Below are positions 49,501 through 55,335 of a DNA stretch of 64,000 bases, piece after piece. The position numbers and the translations under genes were made by a program. This stretch comes from Gibbula magus (taxonomy: Eukaryota; Mollusca; Gastropoda; Trochida; Trochidae), in NCBI GenBank assembly GCA_936450465.1, contig OW388291.1, forward strand, positions 79,063,436-79,127,435, given 5' to 3'. The notes under the pieces were generated by a model that saw nothing but the letters and a program-made list of their open reading frames with translations, was not told where the DNA came from and did no database searches. Each line of letters starts with the position of its first letter. The stretch's first letter is position 1.

Positions 49501-52500
49501 CCTAGTTACCTCCCTTGGGTCCATGTTATCCAATCAGAAACGAAACGCAGACACTTTCTGCGTAAACAACTCGACCAATCAAAACGCATCACTACCGTTG
49601 TTTATAGAAACAAACATGGCTCACTCACTCGATTACGATAAAATGTGTAACATATTCAGCGTAGAAAACCTGACAGAAACTCAAAAGAAAGTTTTAAGAA
49701 GTCTGTACGTGAGAAGGGTGTATTCATGTCCATCAAAACGGGTGGACGTAAATGATTAAAACCCCTGTGCTGTGCTGTGCTACTGCGAAAGCCAAGATCC
49801 TGACACGAGAGTGCTTGTTATTTCACCCTTGATTTCAAGTGATCTCATTGGTTGTTAGAAAGCAAGCGTTTCGCTGAGTCATTGCGAAGGGAGGTAACTA
49901 GGTTAAGGATAAATACCCTTACTGTTTTCCAGCGCTTGTGTGTAGATTTATCGGAACAATAGCGCTGGATTATCGAGGATGAACTTAAACTTGTTCAGTG
50001 TTTTTATTTTTTATTTATTATCCTAACAGTCTGATGGTTTCATTTTAGCTGATAGTAAAATCTACATGCATGGATAGGTAAAGCCCAAACGTTTACGACA
50101 TCAAACTAAAAGCAGTGATAGCAGCATGCAACCAGAGCTCCCTTTTTCAATTCATAAGAGACATCATTATTTTCCGCCCAAGGAGAAAAGTTTTTGATTA
50201 GTATTTAGTATGAAATATATTTAGCAATAGTTTTAAGGTTATTCCACATACCGTATATTACCAGATATAAGTCGACCCCGCGTATAAGTCGACTCCCTTT
50301 CTCAACTACCCAAATACTGGTAAAAACCCTATATCTCATATATAAGTCGACCCCCCTTTTACCACGTGCTGACTGACACCTTATGACGTCACAATGCTAT
50401 GACCTCACTGGTGAAGAAGCTAAATGGCAGTTTTCTGTTTTCTTTGATGAAGAATGATTTTGAATGATAAATAAAATCTTACCCTTGTGTCTTCTGATAT
50501 AAAATATATCAACACTCGTTGATTAAAGTAAAAAGAGGCTTGCCAAGGATATTTTTACTTTAATCAACGAGTGTAGTAAAGAATAGTTTTGCCCTGAACT
50601 ATTATACTTAAAGCACGAGGTCGTTAGTCCGAGTGTTTTGACGTAATAATAGTTCAGGGCAAAACTTTACTTTATTACAAAACACATTGGGGTACTGCAA
50701 ACTTTATTTCTTTTGTAAGATGCCAAATGATCAGATACAGGTAACATTCTGCTTCCAACAATTTGGAAATAAATATATTGTTTACATTCCATGAACAGGG
50801 TCAACGGACAGCTATTCCACGTGTAAAACGTGACTATCATTCCAAAAAGAATTGTGGGTAGAGCTTGATCAAGTCTAAGCGTGGTGGCGGAACGTAAATT
50901 GTTTAACTCAAATTTTGCTGCTGTCAAAAAAGTTGATGTTCATTGTCCCACCGCTAATATTGACCGACTGCAGAAGTTACAAACCATGGAAAGGAGTACA
51001 CGCTTTATTGGTTGTGATGTAAGAGTTCAGACGGCTGAGGCGAATCGACGTTACTTTACCATTGACACACTTGATCACGAGGGAGCGGTGTGGAACAGCG
51101 GGAACGTCATTCGATTGTTACGTCATAAAAAAAACTATACCTTTATTGTCTGATAAAGTACTTTTTTTTATTGTTCTAACCGCTAGGCATCTTAGAATGT
51201 ACAATACAAAGGTTGAACCTCATTCAACAAGATATCACAGAAACACTTTAACTTCATCCAATCATATCAACTTGATGAACCGTCAAGAGTAACCTCCCGC
51301 CTAAATTCCTCAAAAAGGAAATGTTTCAATCATAATACTTATTATTGCAGTGTTTTTCCTAGAGGAGGTCCTGGGCAAATCATTTTGGCTTGCTGTCCTT
51401 TACCATTGCAAAGAGTCCCATCTGCTTGTTATTAACTCATATGCCCCCCTCAGCAGATCACCCAGGAACAACAATGTGCATGAACATTCATTCAAACTCT
51501 AAATATAAAGAACATTATCGAAGATGTAAGATCAAGTGTACTCACTGTTTTCTTGCAGTCTATTGGAATATTGCCGACAAACACGGTTCTCTTGTCCTTG
51601 GTTTTATCTCGTTTGTGTCTCTTCCTTGTCCTGTTTTTAGTCTCATCCTCCTCCTCCTCATCGTCAGAATCTTCCTCCCTTTTCCGCTTGCCAGACTTTC
51701 TACATAGTCATAATTAAACAAGAAGTTAGAAATCACTTTATGATAAATCATACTTGTAACATATCACCACAACTTCCATAATGTTTAAAATGTGATTATG
51801 AAATTGTAAAGTAAAACATCTTCTGAAAAAGTATCAAAGTAAGCAAATGTTGAACAAACCATGATAACCATGACAACCACGATAACCATGACAACCATGA
51901 AAACCATGACAACAATGAAGTATATATCTTACATTTAAACTGACGGATGCAGATATTTTCAAGGTGGTGTTGGGGTGAGCAATACTATGGTGACACATTT
52001 ATCCATAACTGAAGTACTACCGTGGAGTATACCAAAAGGAGGTAAGTATTGCATTGATGTATTTTCATCATTTTAACGAGTTCAGAAACAAGTAATTGTC
52101 ACAAACCTGACCATGTCCCCCGCCACAATTAAGAAATGACCTAAAAGAATGGACACACAGCTTGTTCCGAGTAGTGACATTTACATGTTTGATTCAATTA
52201 TTGTTATATCGGGCAAAAATTTCAAAATGGTCAAAGTCTTGTAGTGACCTTGAAAACGGGGTCAAGGTCACCCAAATCGACTGGTGTCTGCATATTCCCC
52301 AAATGAAGACAGGTACCAAATTTGAAGACTCTAGGTACAGCAGTTCATGAGATATCATGCTAACAACATTTGACAATCAGTCTTGAAGTGACTTTGAAAA
52401 TAATTTCAAGGTCAACCAAATCGACTGGTATCTGGATATTCCCCAAATGAAGACTGATACTAAATTTAAAACCAATAGTTCTAGCGGTTCATGAGGAATT

Positions 52501-55113
52501 TTTCAAAACTGGTCAAAGTCTCGCCCTGACCTTGAAAATGAGGTCAAGGTCACCGAAAACTTTTCAGGTCTACATATCCCCCAGATGAAGACTGGTACCA
52601 AGTTTGAAGACTCTAGGTTGAGCAGTTCATGAGATATCGCGCTAACAACATTTTCAAAACTGGTCAAAGTCTCGCCGTGACCTTGAAAATGAGGTCAAGG
52701 TCACCAAAAACTTTTCAGGTCTGCGTATTCCCCAGATGAAGATTGGTACCAAGTTTGAAGATTCTAGGTTGATCAGTTCATTAGATATCGCGCTAACAAC
52801 ATTTTCAAAACTGGTCAGTCTCGCCATAACCTTGTAAATGAGGTCAAGGTCACCGAAAACTTTTCAGGTCTGCGTATTCCCAAGATGAAGACTGGTACCA
52901 AGTTTGAAGATTCTAGGTTGAGCGGTTCATTAGATATCAAGCTAACAAGAAGCGGGACGGACAGACGGACGTATGGAGCTGAATACTATGTCACCCGCTC
53001 CGCGCTTCGCGGCGGCGGCGGGGGACAATAAATACCTTTCGATCAATATATATATGTGTATAAATTAAATACTTTTCAAAATTCAGAAGTAAATAGATCC
53101 TCAAATGCATGCCCTCATTCTCTTCCCACAGAGGTTACTGCCTTCAGATTTCCAATTGTAACTTGTATTCTATTAGGGTTAAATTCTCAGTTAGAAATAG
53201 AGAATCATGACTGGTACCATAGGAAGTTAGTTGTGCAATCAGTGACATCATTGTTATGATTGTAAAGGTGACATTTGCCAATGACACGTCATAATGCTAT
53301 TCTTGCAAACAGAAATGTAGCATAAATGTTTTCTTGTTCGATATGTTTTCCTATATGGATGCTATTGGAATTTGTGAAAACTATTGAACATAAACATGCT
53401 GATAAATAAATGACCAAAATAGTGACAAAAAATTTAAATATGTTATTTGTAGTATTCTTTTAGACATATTGGAAGGACATATGCTAATCAAACAGACCCT
53501 TTACAGTCAAGGCTAAGATCTTTGAAATATCTTGATCGATGTAGTAAGTAGTTGATATTATACCAAATTTCATAATAAAAAGCAGGGATATGGTACGTGG
53601 TACCCTTTCTCTCTAGGGTATTTTGCTACAAAATAAATATGCCCTTAATAAAACTGAGGTTAAAATGGAAAATCTGAAGGGAGTAACCTCTGTGGGCAGA
53701 GAATGATACTAAGTATACAATACTCTTTTCAACGTATCAGATTACCCATCGCATACACTCAGCAAATATCAACATCTAGCAACTCAAATAAAATAAAATA
53801 GTATGACATGGATACTCATATAATATCACTTTATAGTTTTTATCAGGGGTTAAATAATCTGTAGGTCAAAGGTCACTGACTTACCAAATTTTACCTTTGA
53901 TTTGCCAAAAAAACAACCCAAAAGTCAGTTATTCACCTCTTTTTCAAACAAATAACTACCAAAGTGGTAGGACTTACACCTGACTCAATGACTCTGTGGA
54001 CTCATTTCCACCCCAGATTTATTAAATTACCAAGTATCATGATTATTATATGATGGAATATATAAGTAATAAATTAAAGCGAGTCACTGTCAAAGGGCCT
54101 AATAGTAGCCATGGCAGACCAGGGCTTGTCAGCTTTCCGCCAACCATCCATGCTATGCTTCACTGCTCTAAGCTCTCTTCCCATCCGCTGATTTTATAAA
54201 TATGGGTCCCATGGAAAAAGCTGCCAGTGACTCACTTTAAAATGAAAAGTCCTTCTTACTTATCCTTATTCTTGACGAGAGATTCGTGTATGATTCCTTT
54301 AGGTGGATCAAATCCCTTCTTCTTATCAGATACAACAGTATCAACCTCTGATTGTTTCTCTGAATTGTCTTCTCTCTTCCCATCTACATTCTTCTTCTTA
54401 TTCTTTTTCTTCTTTCCTTTCGTCTTTATGACAGTAGTTTTCTTCTCATCTTCCATTTTACTTTCACTTTTTTCATTTTCTTTCTTTTCTACGACTTTAT
54501 TCTTTTCCTCTCCCACTCCCTTCTTGTTTTTCTGTTTCTTTTTCTGGATTAATAAAATATTTACATCAATGTTTCCAGCTGGTTCATTAAGAATATACAG
54601 TACATTTATCAGGTAGGCTTCTAAAGTAGACGATAAGAGTTGACTATATGGTATATGCTACTCCTGTAAATTATTGATAAGAATACTAAATTTTTAATTT
54701 CTTATCATGTTGATCCTGCCCTTTAGTGGATTCTTCAAACTCAATCACATTTTTAAAAACATTCTACTTTGGTTGTTAAACAGCAAAATTCCTCTCAAGG
54801 TAAAAATCAATTTTCAATCACATTTTTTTGCCAATATTCTCATGACATATTTTAATGTTGAAGTTCTCTGATGAATTTAAAAATCAATAATTTTCCTCAC
54901 CTTTGCTTTTGGTACTACATCTGAACTTGGTTTTGAAACCTCTTGTGGTTGAGGTGGCTTTTTTTTCTTCTTTCCAGATGGATTCGGTTTGTTGCTTTCT
55001 TTTACATTAAACAATTCTGCAAGCTTGCTATTTGAGGATTCTGATTTCTTCTTTTTCTTTCCACTTCCAAGAAGATCAGCTACTTGACCAACAAAATAGG
55101 CTGAACCAGACAT
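25308..55113 (-). CDS. RBM34: RNA-binding protein 34 (RBM34/Nop12-like), two RRMs
   Basis: Nucleolar RNA-binding protein of the RBM34/yeast Nop12 family, which acts in large-subunit rRNA maturation (family knowledge). Eleven exons, all minus strand: 55113-54901, 54543-54260, 51699-51546, 48148-48089, 39711-39668, 37066-36983, 36653-36593, 36278-36236, 35725-35607, 29837-29718 and 25523-25308. They give 465 codons. Visible parts: a Lys-rich N-terminus with several basic NLS-like runs (residues 1-170); a basic/acidic linker (about 170-202); RRM1 from TVFVGNI at about 204 to RVDLA near 295; RRM2 from SVFVGNLP at 306 with RNP1 KGFGYVLF at 346-353; and a Lys/Arg-rich tail. RRM1 has a degenerate RNP1, as in RBM34. 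Phases agree at every junction; the exon 10 donor is the weakest call. An acceptor-like CCTTCAG just before the ATG suggests an upstream non-coding exon that I could not locate. Confidence 0.87.
25593..25625 (+). mobile_element. Isolated left end of modular element family I
   Basis: AACAAGATGTGCTTGTTAAA resembles the start of the family I element at 46488 (AACAAGATGTGTTTGTTAAA), but no core units follow. Confidence 0.4.
25846..26590 (+). mobile_element. Degenerate modular element, family C-like
   Basis: Starts with CAGAGTCGACTATATCCCCC and GCC, like the left ends at 32461 and 41850. It has three or four decayed core units with AAAAGGCACATCTACACATG and TTTCATTGAGCTAG words. Its right side is interrupted by a family E element in the other orientation. 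A stray tail with an ACGG-like run (GACGGAGGGACAGACGG) is at about 28818-28836. Confidence 0.6.
26591..27100 (-). mobile_element. Modular element family E, short copy, minus orientation
   Basis: Reading the minus strand, the left end is near 27098 (AGCCATTGGTTCAGTAGCTC) and the right end near 26591 (CATCAGGCCTTTCAGGCCAG). Between them are two to three decayed core units and an ACGG-like run (CCGTCCATCCGTCCATCC on the plus strand). Confidence 0.7.
27110..27755. other. RBM34 intron 10 sequence without recognised features
   Basis: No exon signal matching RBM34 and no repeat recognised. Confidence 0.4.
27767..28226. mobile_element. hAT-like MITE with 8-bp target duplication
   Basis: CAAATAAT occurs at 27759-27766 and again at 28227-28234, directly flanking ends that are inverted copies around (A)GGGCTGT and GCAATAT. 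The inside is rich in TTGCAATAC motifs. An 8-bp duplication with a GGCTG-type terminus is typical of hAT elements. Confidence 0.78.
28281..28722 (+). mobile_element. Modular element family E, short copy
   Basis: Left end GAGCCATGGGCTTTGTAGCT. Two core units carry CTGTGACCC and TGGCCAAGGAGTCTGCACAC. A short run (ACGGACGGATGAACGGACG) and the right end AAGCCCATCGGGCTTTCAGG follow. Confidence 0.78.
29225..29500. repeat. Decayed tandem-unit fragments
   Basis: Contains words of the 19790-20190 unit (TGTGGCAGGGCTGGTCAACC, TTTGTTCATTTGGTCTTGAT) and a partial family E right end (GGCCTGATGAACTG). Confidence 0.45.
29718..29837 (-). CDS. RBM34: RBM34 coding exon 10 (end of RRM2)
   Basis: Acceptor TTATTTCAG. 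It encodes [17 protein letters not shown] followed by [11 protein letters not shown], matching helix 2 and the final strand of RRM2 (family pattern: LALKLN then GRKLRV). The donor GTGTCT at 29717 is weak; it was chosen because phase 0 fits exon 11. The true 3' end could differ by tens of bases. Confidence 0.75.
30343..30600 (+). mobile_element. Truncated modular element family A
   Basis: Left end GACATATCCCAACGGTCGCA, as at 4328, followed by one and a half diverged 172-bp units (TCTTCCGGAAACAAACCTAT) and then cut off. Confidence 0.65.
31075..31462 (+). mobile_element. Modular element, family G
   Basis: Inverted ends GATGTCTCCCCC (31088) and GGGGGGAGACATA (31449), the latter forming a hairpin with TGTCTCCCGACCCTTC. 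Inside is about one and a half core units with CCCAAAAGGCACATCTGCAT and AGATCTGCTCCAGAAACGAA, and an unusual GCC/GACGCCAAC run replacing ACGG. Confidence 0.65.
31501..32279 (+). repeat. Tandemly duplicated tail of modular element family H
   Basis: 31501-31907 and 31909-32279 are nearly identical. Each has GCACTGCACCTCTCCTAGTA, a (GGAC)n run, the hairpin TACCCGACC..GGTCAGGGGTA, an (ATTG)n run and a stub of family A unit (CTTCATTTAGTGGGTAA). The copies differ mainly in the lengths of the simple runs. Confidence 0.85.
32457..34798 (+). mobile_element. Modular element family B with a nested insertion
   Basis: Left end CAGAGTCGGCGATATCCCCC. The core, 33410-34700, has about eight 167-bp units (AAAAGGCACATCTAGAC, TACAAAGTTTCAGCAAAATA, TTTTCCCTCTTCTTGGTTCT), each with a poly-A run of variable length. 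Then come an ACGG-type run and the right end CCCGCCAACTTCGTTGTGGC plus GGGGGATAAT, which is inverted relative to the left end. A MITE at 32508-33384 splits the left arm from the core. Confidence 0.8.
32508..33384. mobile_element. TA-flanked MITE nested in family B element
   Basis: The ends CTGTAAAYCAGGAAATTAAT (Y = T left, C right) are inverted copies flanked by TA at 32506-32507 and 33385-33386, the target of Tc1/mariner-type transposases. Just inside the left end, 32526-32592 forms a hairpin with about 24-bp arms around GCATAATATTAATGCG. No transposase ORF. Confidence 0.8.
34945..34990. repeat. Short palindrome
   Basis: GTGACAGAAATTTCTGTCAC is a perfect 20-bp palindrome flanked by inverted AGGTCAGT/ACTGACCT-like arms. 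Confidence 0.7.
35193..35332. repeat. 140-bp near-perfect palindrome
   Basis: Arms begin TGAGGTCATTATGTGAAATA and continue CAAGGACTC..., meeting near CCTGCGG. The only sizeable mismatch is around TCGGACCTCACTCC versus GAGAGTCAGGTCTT. This is a fold-back element or MITE in an RBM34 intron. Confidence 0.8.
35347..35398. repeat. Short hairpin
   Basis: TTATTGCAGTGAGATGC and GCATCTCATTGCAATAA form a stem with one mismatch. Confidence 0.6.
35607..35725 (-). CDS. RBM34: RBM34 coding exon 9 (RRM2 core)
   Basis: 119 nt encoding [16 protein letters not shown], then RIVRDRKTG and the textbook RNP1 KGFGYVLF. Acceptor ATTGCAG, donor GAG|GTAAAA, phase 0. Confidence 0.93.
36236..36278 (-). CDS. RBM34: RBM34 coding exon 8 (RRM2 RNP2)
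   Basis: 43 nt encoding [14 protein letters not shown] and one base. SVFVGNLPY is the RNP2 strand of RRM2. Acceptor TTTGCAG, donor TATG|GTGAGT. The next exon completes an Asp codon. Confidence 0.9.
36593..36653 (-). CDS. RBM34: RBM34 coding exon 7 (end of RRM1)
   Basis: 61 nt encoding [27 protein letters not shown] is the last strand of RRM1 and is characteristic of RBM34. The acceptor ends CTAAG and the donor is AAG|GTAAAT. Confidence 0.87.
36983..37066 (-). CDS. RBM34: RBM34 coding exon 6 (RRM1 RNP1 region)
   Basis: 84 nt. After the split Lys it encodes [18 protein letters not shown] and then SKCAVQSLK, the RNP1 strand and helix 2 of RRM1. Acceptor TTTCCAG, donor ATT|GTAAGT. RNP1 lacks the usual glycine, as expected for this family's first RRM. 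Confidence 0.87.
37278..37595 (-). mobile_element. tRNA-derived SINE with 13-bp target duplication
   Basis: CTAAATTCAATGA occurs at 37265-37277 and 37596-37608. On the minus strand the head (37595-37515) is tRNA-like: box A TAGCGCAGTGGTTAGCGCG and box B GGGTTCAAGTCCC. The 3' part ends GAGTTGGAG..., read on the plus strand as GAGGTGAGGTGAGGTGAG. A related AGTTGGAGTTTAA tail is familiar from mollusc SINEs. Pol III-transcribed, non-autonomous. Confidence 0.86.
37660..37990 (-). mobile_element. Second tRNA-derived SINE (tRNA-Val-like head)
   Basis: On the minus strand, GTAGTGTAGTGGTTAGCAT (box A) and CGGGTTTGAATCCCGG (box B) sit at about 37985-37920. The rest (CTTGCCCAATGACACAAC, GGTGCTACACA) is a body common in marine invertebrate SINEs. 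The far end has a (TATAG)n-like tail. I saw no target duplication. Confidence 0.72.
38009..38185. mobile_element. Tigger/pogo-like MITE
   Basis: The ends CAGTCARGC..CGATAATCCG are inverted copies flanked by TA at 38007-38008 and 38186-38187. The terminus resembles the pogo/Tigger pattern. 177 bp, no ORF. Confidence 0.8.
38190..39660. other. RBM34 intron 5 sequence, no recognised feature
   Basis: AT-rich; no exon, RNA or repeat recognised. Confidence 0.5.
39668..39711 (-). CDS. RBM34: RBM34 coding exon 5 (RRM1 loop)
   Basis: 44 nt encoding [14 protein letters not shown] plus two bases. Acceptor GTTTTCAG, donor AA|GTAAGT. The SKK...IK pattern matches the insert between strands 2 and 3 of RBM34 RRM1. 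The phase fits both neighbours. Confidence 0.8.
40188..41362. repeat. 23-bp minisatellite, about 51 copies
   Basis: Unit CCTGTAGGGGTGGAAGGTAG plus AGG, with variants TAGGTGTGG, GGTGAAAGG and GTACAGG. The minus strand reads C-rich. Because 23 is not a multiple of three and the unit has no stop on the minus strand, all three minus frames are open for over 400 codons. It lies in RBM34 intron 4. Confidence 0.95.
41365..41840. other. RBM34 intron 4 sequence, no recognised feature
   Basis: AT-rich; no gene or repeat recognised. Confidence 0.4.
41845..43430 (+). mobile_element. Modular element family C
   Basis: Left end CAGACAGAGTCGGCCATATC plus CCCCGCC. Six core units of about 150 bp span 42520-43370 (AAAAGGCACATCTACACATG, ATTGTTCCACACACCAAGTT, GTTCTGCTCCGGAAACGAAA). 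There is almost no ACGG run (GGGACCGACGGATGGAG). Right end CCCAACTTTGTTGGCGGGGG plus ATAATTA, inverted relative to the left. A family E right-end fragment is embedded at 42245-42420. Confidence 0.8.
42245..42420 (+). mobile_element. Family E right-end fragment
   Basis: TTCTGGAGAAGAAGACAAAA, then CGGACGCCATGCCATAAGCC, CATCGGGCCTTTAAGGCC and AGATGAGCTAA. The preceding part of the element is missing or decayed. Confidence 0.65.
43474..44981 (+). mobile_element. Modular element family E, nine-unit copy
   Basis: Left end GAGCCATGGGCTCTGTAGCT plus CATCAGG. Nine units of about 146 bp (TGTGACCCCATTTGGGGTCA, CCATTGGCCAAGGAGTCTGC, TTTTGGAACTGGAGAAGAAG). Then (GGAC)n at 44890-44935 and the right end CATAAGCCCATCGGCCCTTT plus CAGGCCTGATGAGCTA. 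TAGCTCATCAGG at the left is the exact inverse of CCTGATGAGCTA at the right. Confidence 0.85.
44985..45850. other. RBM34 intron 4 sequence, no recognised feature
   Basis: No exon or repeat recognised. Confidence 0.45.
45855..46235 (+). mobile_element. Family E core fragment, about 2.5 units
   Basis: Diverged units with GGTTTTTAAGGATGTGACCC and CCATTGGCCAAGGAGTCTG; neither end is present. Confidence 0.7.
46488..48072 (+). mobile_element. Modular element family I with higher-order repeat core
   Basis: Left end with hairpin GTGTTTGTTAAACAC and GGATGCCCCTGG. The core has about ten units of about 148 bp organised as dimers of about 296 bp (alternating TCATCACAGGGTATGCACAT / TCATCATTAGGTATGCACAT and TCCGCTGCGGC / TTCACTGCGGC). 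Then a short CAGACGGACAGG and the right end CCAATTCTGGGGCATAATAA, inverted relative to the left. It stops about 16 nt from the RBM34 exon 4 donor. Confidence 0.82.
48089..48148 (-). CDS. RBM34: RBM34 coding exon 4 (RRM1 helix 1 and strand 2)
   Basis: 60 nt, 20 codons: [20 protein letters not shown], the canonical helix 1-strand 2 region of an RRM. Acceptor TTTTCAG, donor CCG|GTAAGT. A modular repeat ends only about 16 nt beyond the donor. Confidence 0.9.
48432..48596 (+). mobile_element. Solo right end of family E
   Basis: Half a core unit (CAATGGTTCTTTAGAAGAAG), ATGGACGGACGGACC, and the end GTAAGCCTATCGGGCTTTTC. Confidence 0.7.
48850..49010 (+). mobile_element. 3' tail of a LINE (CR1/L2-like), fragment
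   Basis: A short frame reads [13 protein letters not shown] then a stop. This resembles the extreme C-terminus of many LINE reverse transcriptases (pattern LKTHLF). It is followed by AGCGCTATATAAG and a GATA-type run, a common LINE/SINE 3' tail. Confidence 0.5.
49411..49993 (+). mobile_element. Fold-back element with ~105-bp arms, carrying a helicase-like gene fragment
   Basis: 49411-49516 and 49886-49993 are near-perfect inverted copies (CCTCGATAATCCAGCGCTAT, TTACTGTTTTCCAGCGCTTG in the inverted arm). The unique interior, 49617-49758, reads [19 protein letters not shown] then [13 protein letters not shown]. Shifting frame after that gives [13 protein letters not shown], which looks like a decayed Walker A region of RecQ-type helicases (pattern DVF.S..TGGGKS). 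Both the frameshift and the Gly-to-Arg change would kill it. The helicase origin is inference. Confidence 0.65.
50250..50360. repeat. Direct repeats of a TATAAGTCGACCCC motif
   Basis: Three copies within 90 bp (ATATAAGTCGACCCC, GTATAAGTCGACTCCC, ATATAAGTCGACCCCCC). It resembles the end of a dispersed element, but no partner end was found. Confidence 0.5.
50512..50675. repeat. Two consecutive hairpins
   Basis: ACACTCGTTGATTAAAGTAA is mirrored by TTACTTTAATCAACGAGTGT (50512-50573). Immediately after, AATAGTTTTGCCCTGAACTA is mirrored by TAGTTCAGGGCAAAACTTT (50582-50671). Confidence 0.75.
50690..51540. other. RBM34 intron 3 sequence
   Basis: No supported gene. The plus-strand frame at 50881-51153 (90 codons) has ordinary composition but no domain I recognise and overlaps no known exon. 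Confidence 0.4.
51546..51699 (-). CDS. RBM34: RBM34 coding exon 3 (linker and first strand of RRM1)
   Basis: Acceptor TATGTAG and donor AACA|GTGAGT. It encodes [18 protein letters not shown], a basic stretch, and then TVFVGNIP, the RNP2 strand of RRM1. Completing the split Lys codon from exon 2 keeps the frame. Confidence 0.88.
52100..53031 (+). mobile_element. Modular element family D
   Basis: Left end ACCATGTCCCCCGCCACAAT. Five units of about 148 bp (GACCTTGAAAATGAGGTCAA, ATGAAGACTGGTACCAAGTT, AGCAGTTCATGAGATATCGC). Then GGGACGGACAGACGGACG and the right end GGCGGCGGCGGGGGACAATA, preceded by the hairpin CCGCGCTTCGCGG. The ends are inverted relative to each other. Confidence 0.82.
53040..54240. 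other. RBM34 intron 2 sequence, no recognised feature
   Basis: AT-rich; no exon or repeat recognised. Confidence 0.45.
54260..54543 (-). CDS. RBM34: RBM34 coding exon 2 (Lys/Glu-rich linker)
   Basis: Acceptor AATCCAG and donor ATAA|GTAAGA; 284 nt, leaving phase 2. It encodes a highly charged KKKQKNKKG...[10 protein letters not shown] segment. Low complexity makes homology weak, but the phase joins exon 3 exactly. Confidence 0.75.
54901..55113 (-). CDS. RBM34: RBM34 coding exon 1
   Basis: 71 codons in phase 0, starting [18 protein letters not shown]. The remainder is Lys-rich with KKKKK runs typical of nucleolar targeting. The donor is AAAG|GTGAGG. The ATG was chosen because it follows an acceptor-like CCTTCAG and the sequence before it is hydrophobic and unlike the family. 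Confidence 0.82.
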
Positions 55114-55335
55114 TTTCTTATCTGAAGGAAAGATTACTAACACTATAATATACACTACACATAAATAAAACATGACATGCCACAAATTATTATATCATTT
55201 TGTTCATGACATAGCAATCAGTCGACCTGCTTATCAGCTAATGAGCTTCATGCCTCCAATCCCAAAGCTTTGAATTAGCATATCAATTACTATTTAGTTG
55301 TTGTCAGTAATTTTGACGACATCTCACTAAAAACA

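Noticed and set aside
50881..51153. 90-codon plus-strand frame as a gene
   Set aside because: Plausible composition, but no domain, no splice context and location antisense in an RBM34 intron; not enough support.
51390..51707. 105-codon plus-strand frame
   Set aside because: Antisense shadow of RBM34 exon 3.
54227..54616. 129-codon plus-strand Phe/Ser-rich frame
   Set aside because: Antisense shadow of the Lys/Glu-rich RBM34 exon 2.
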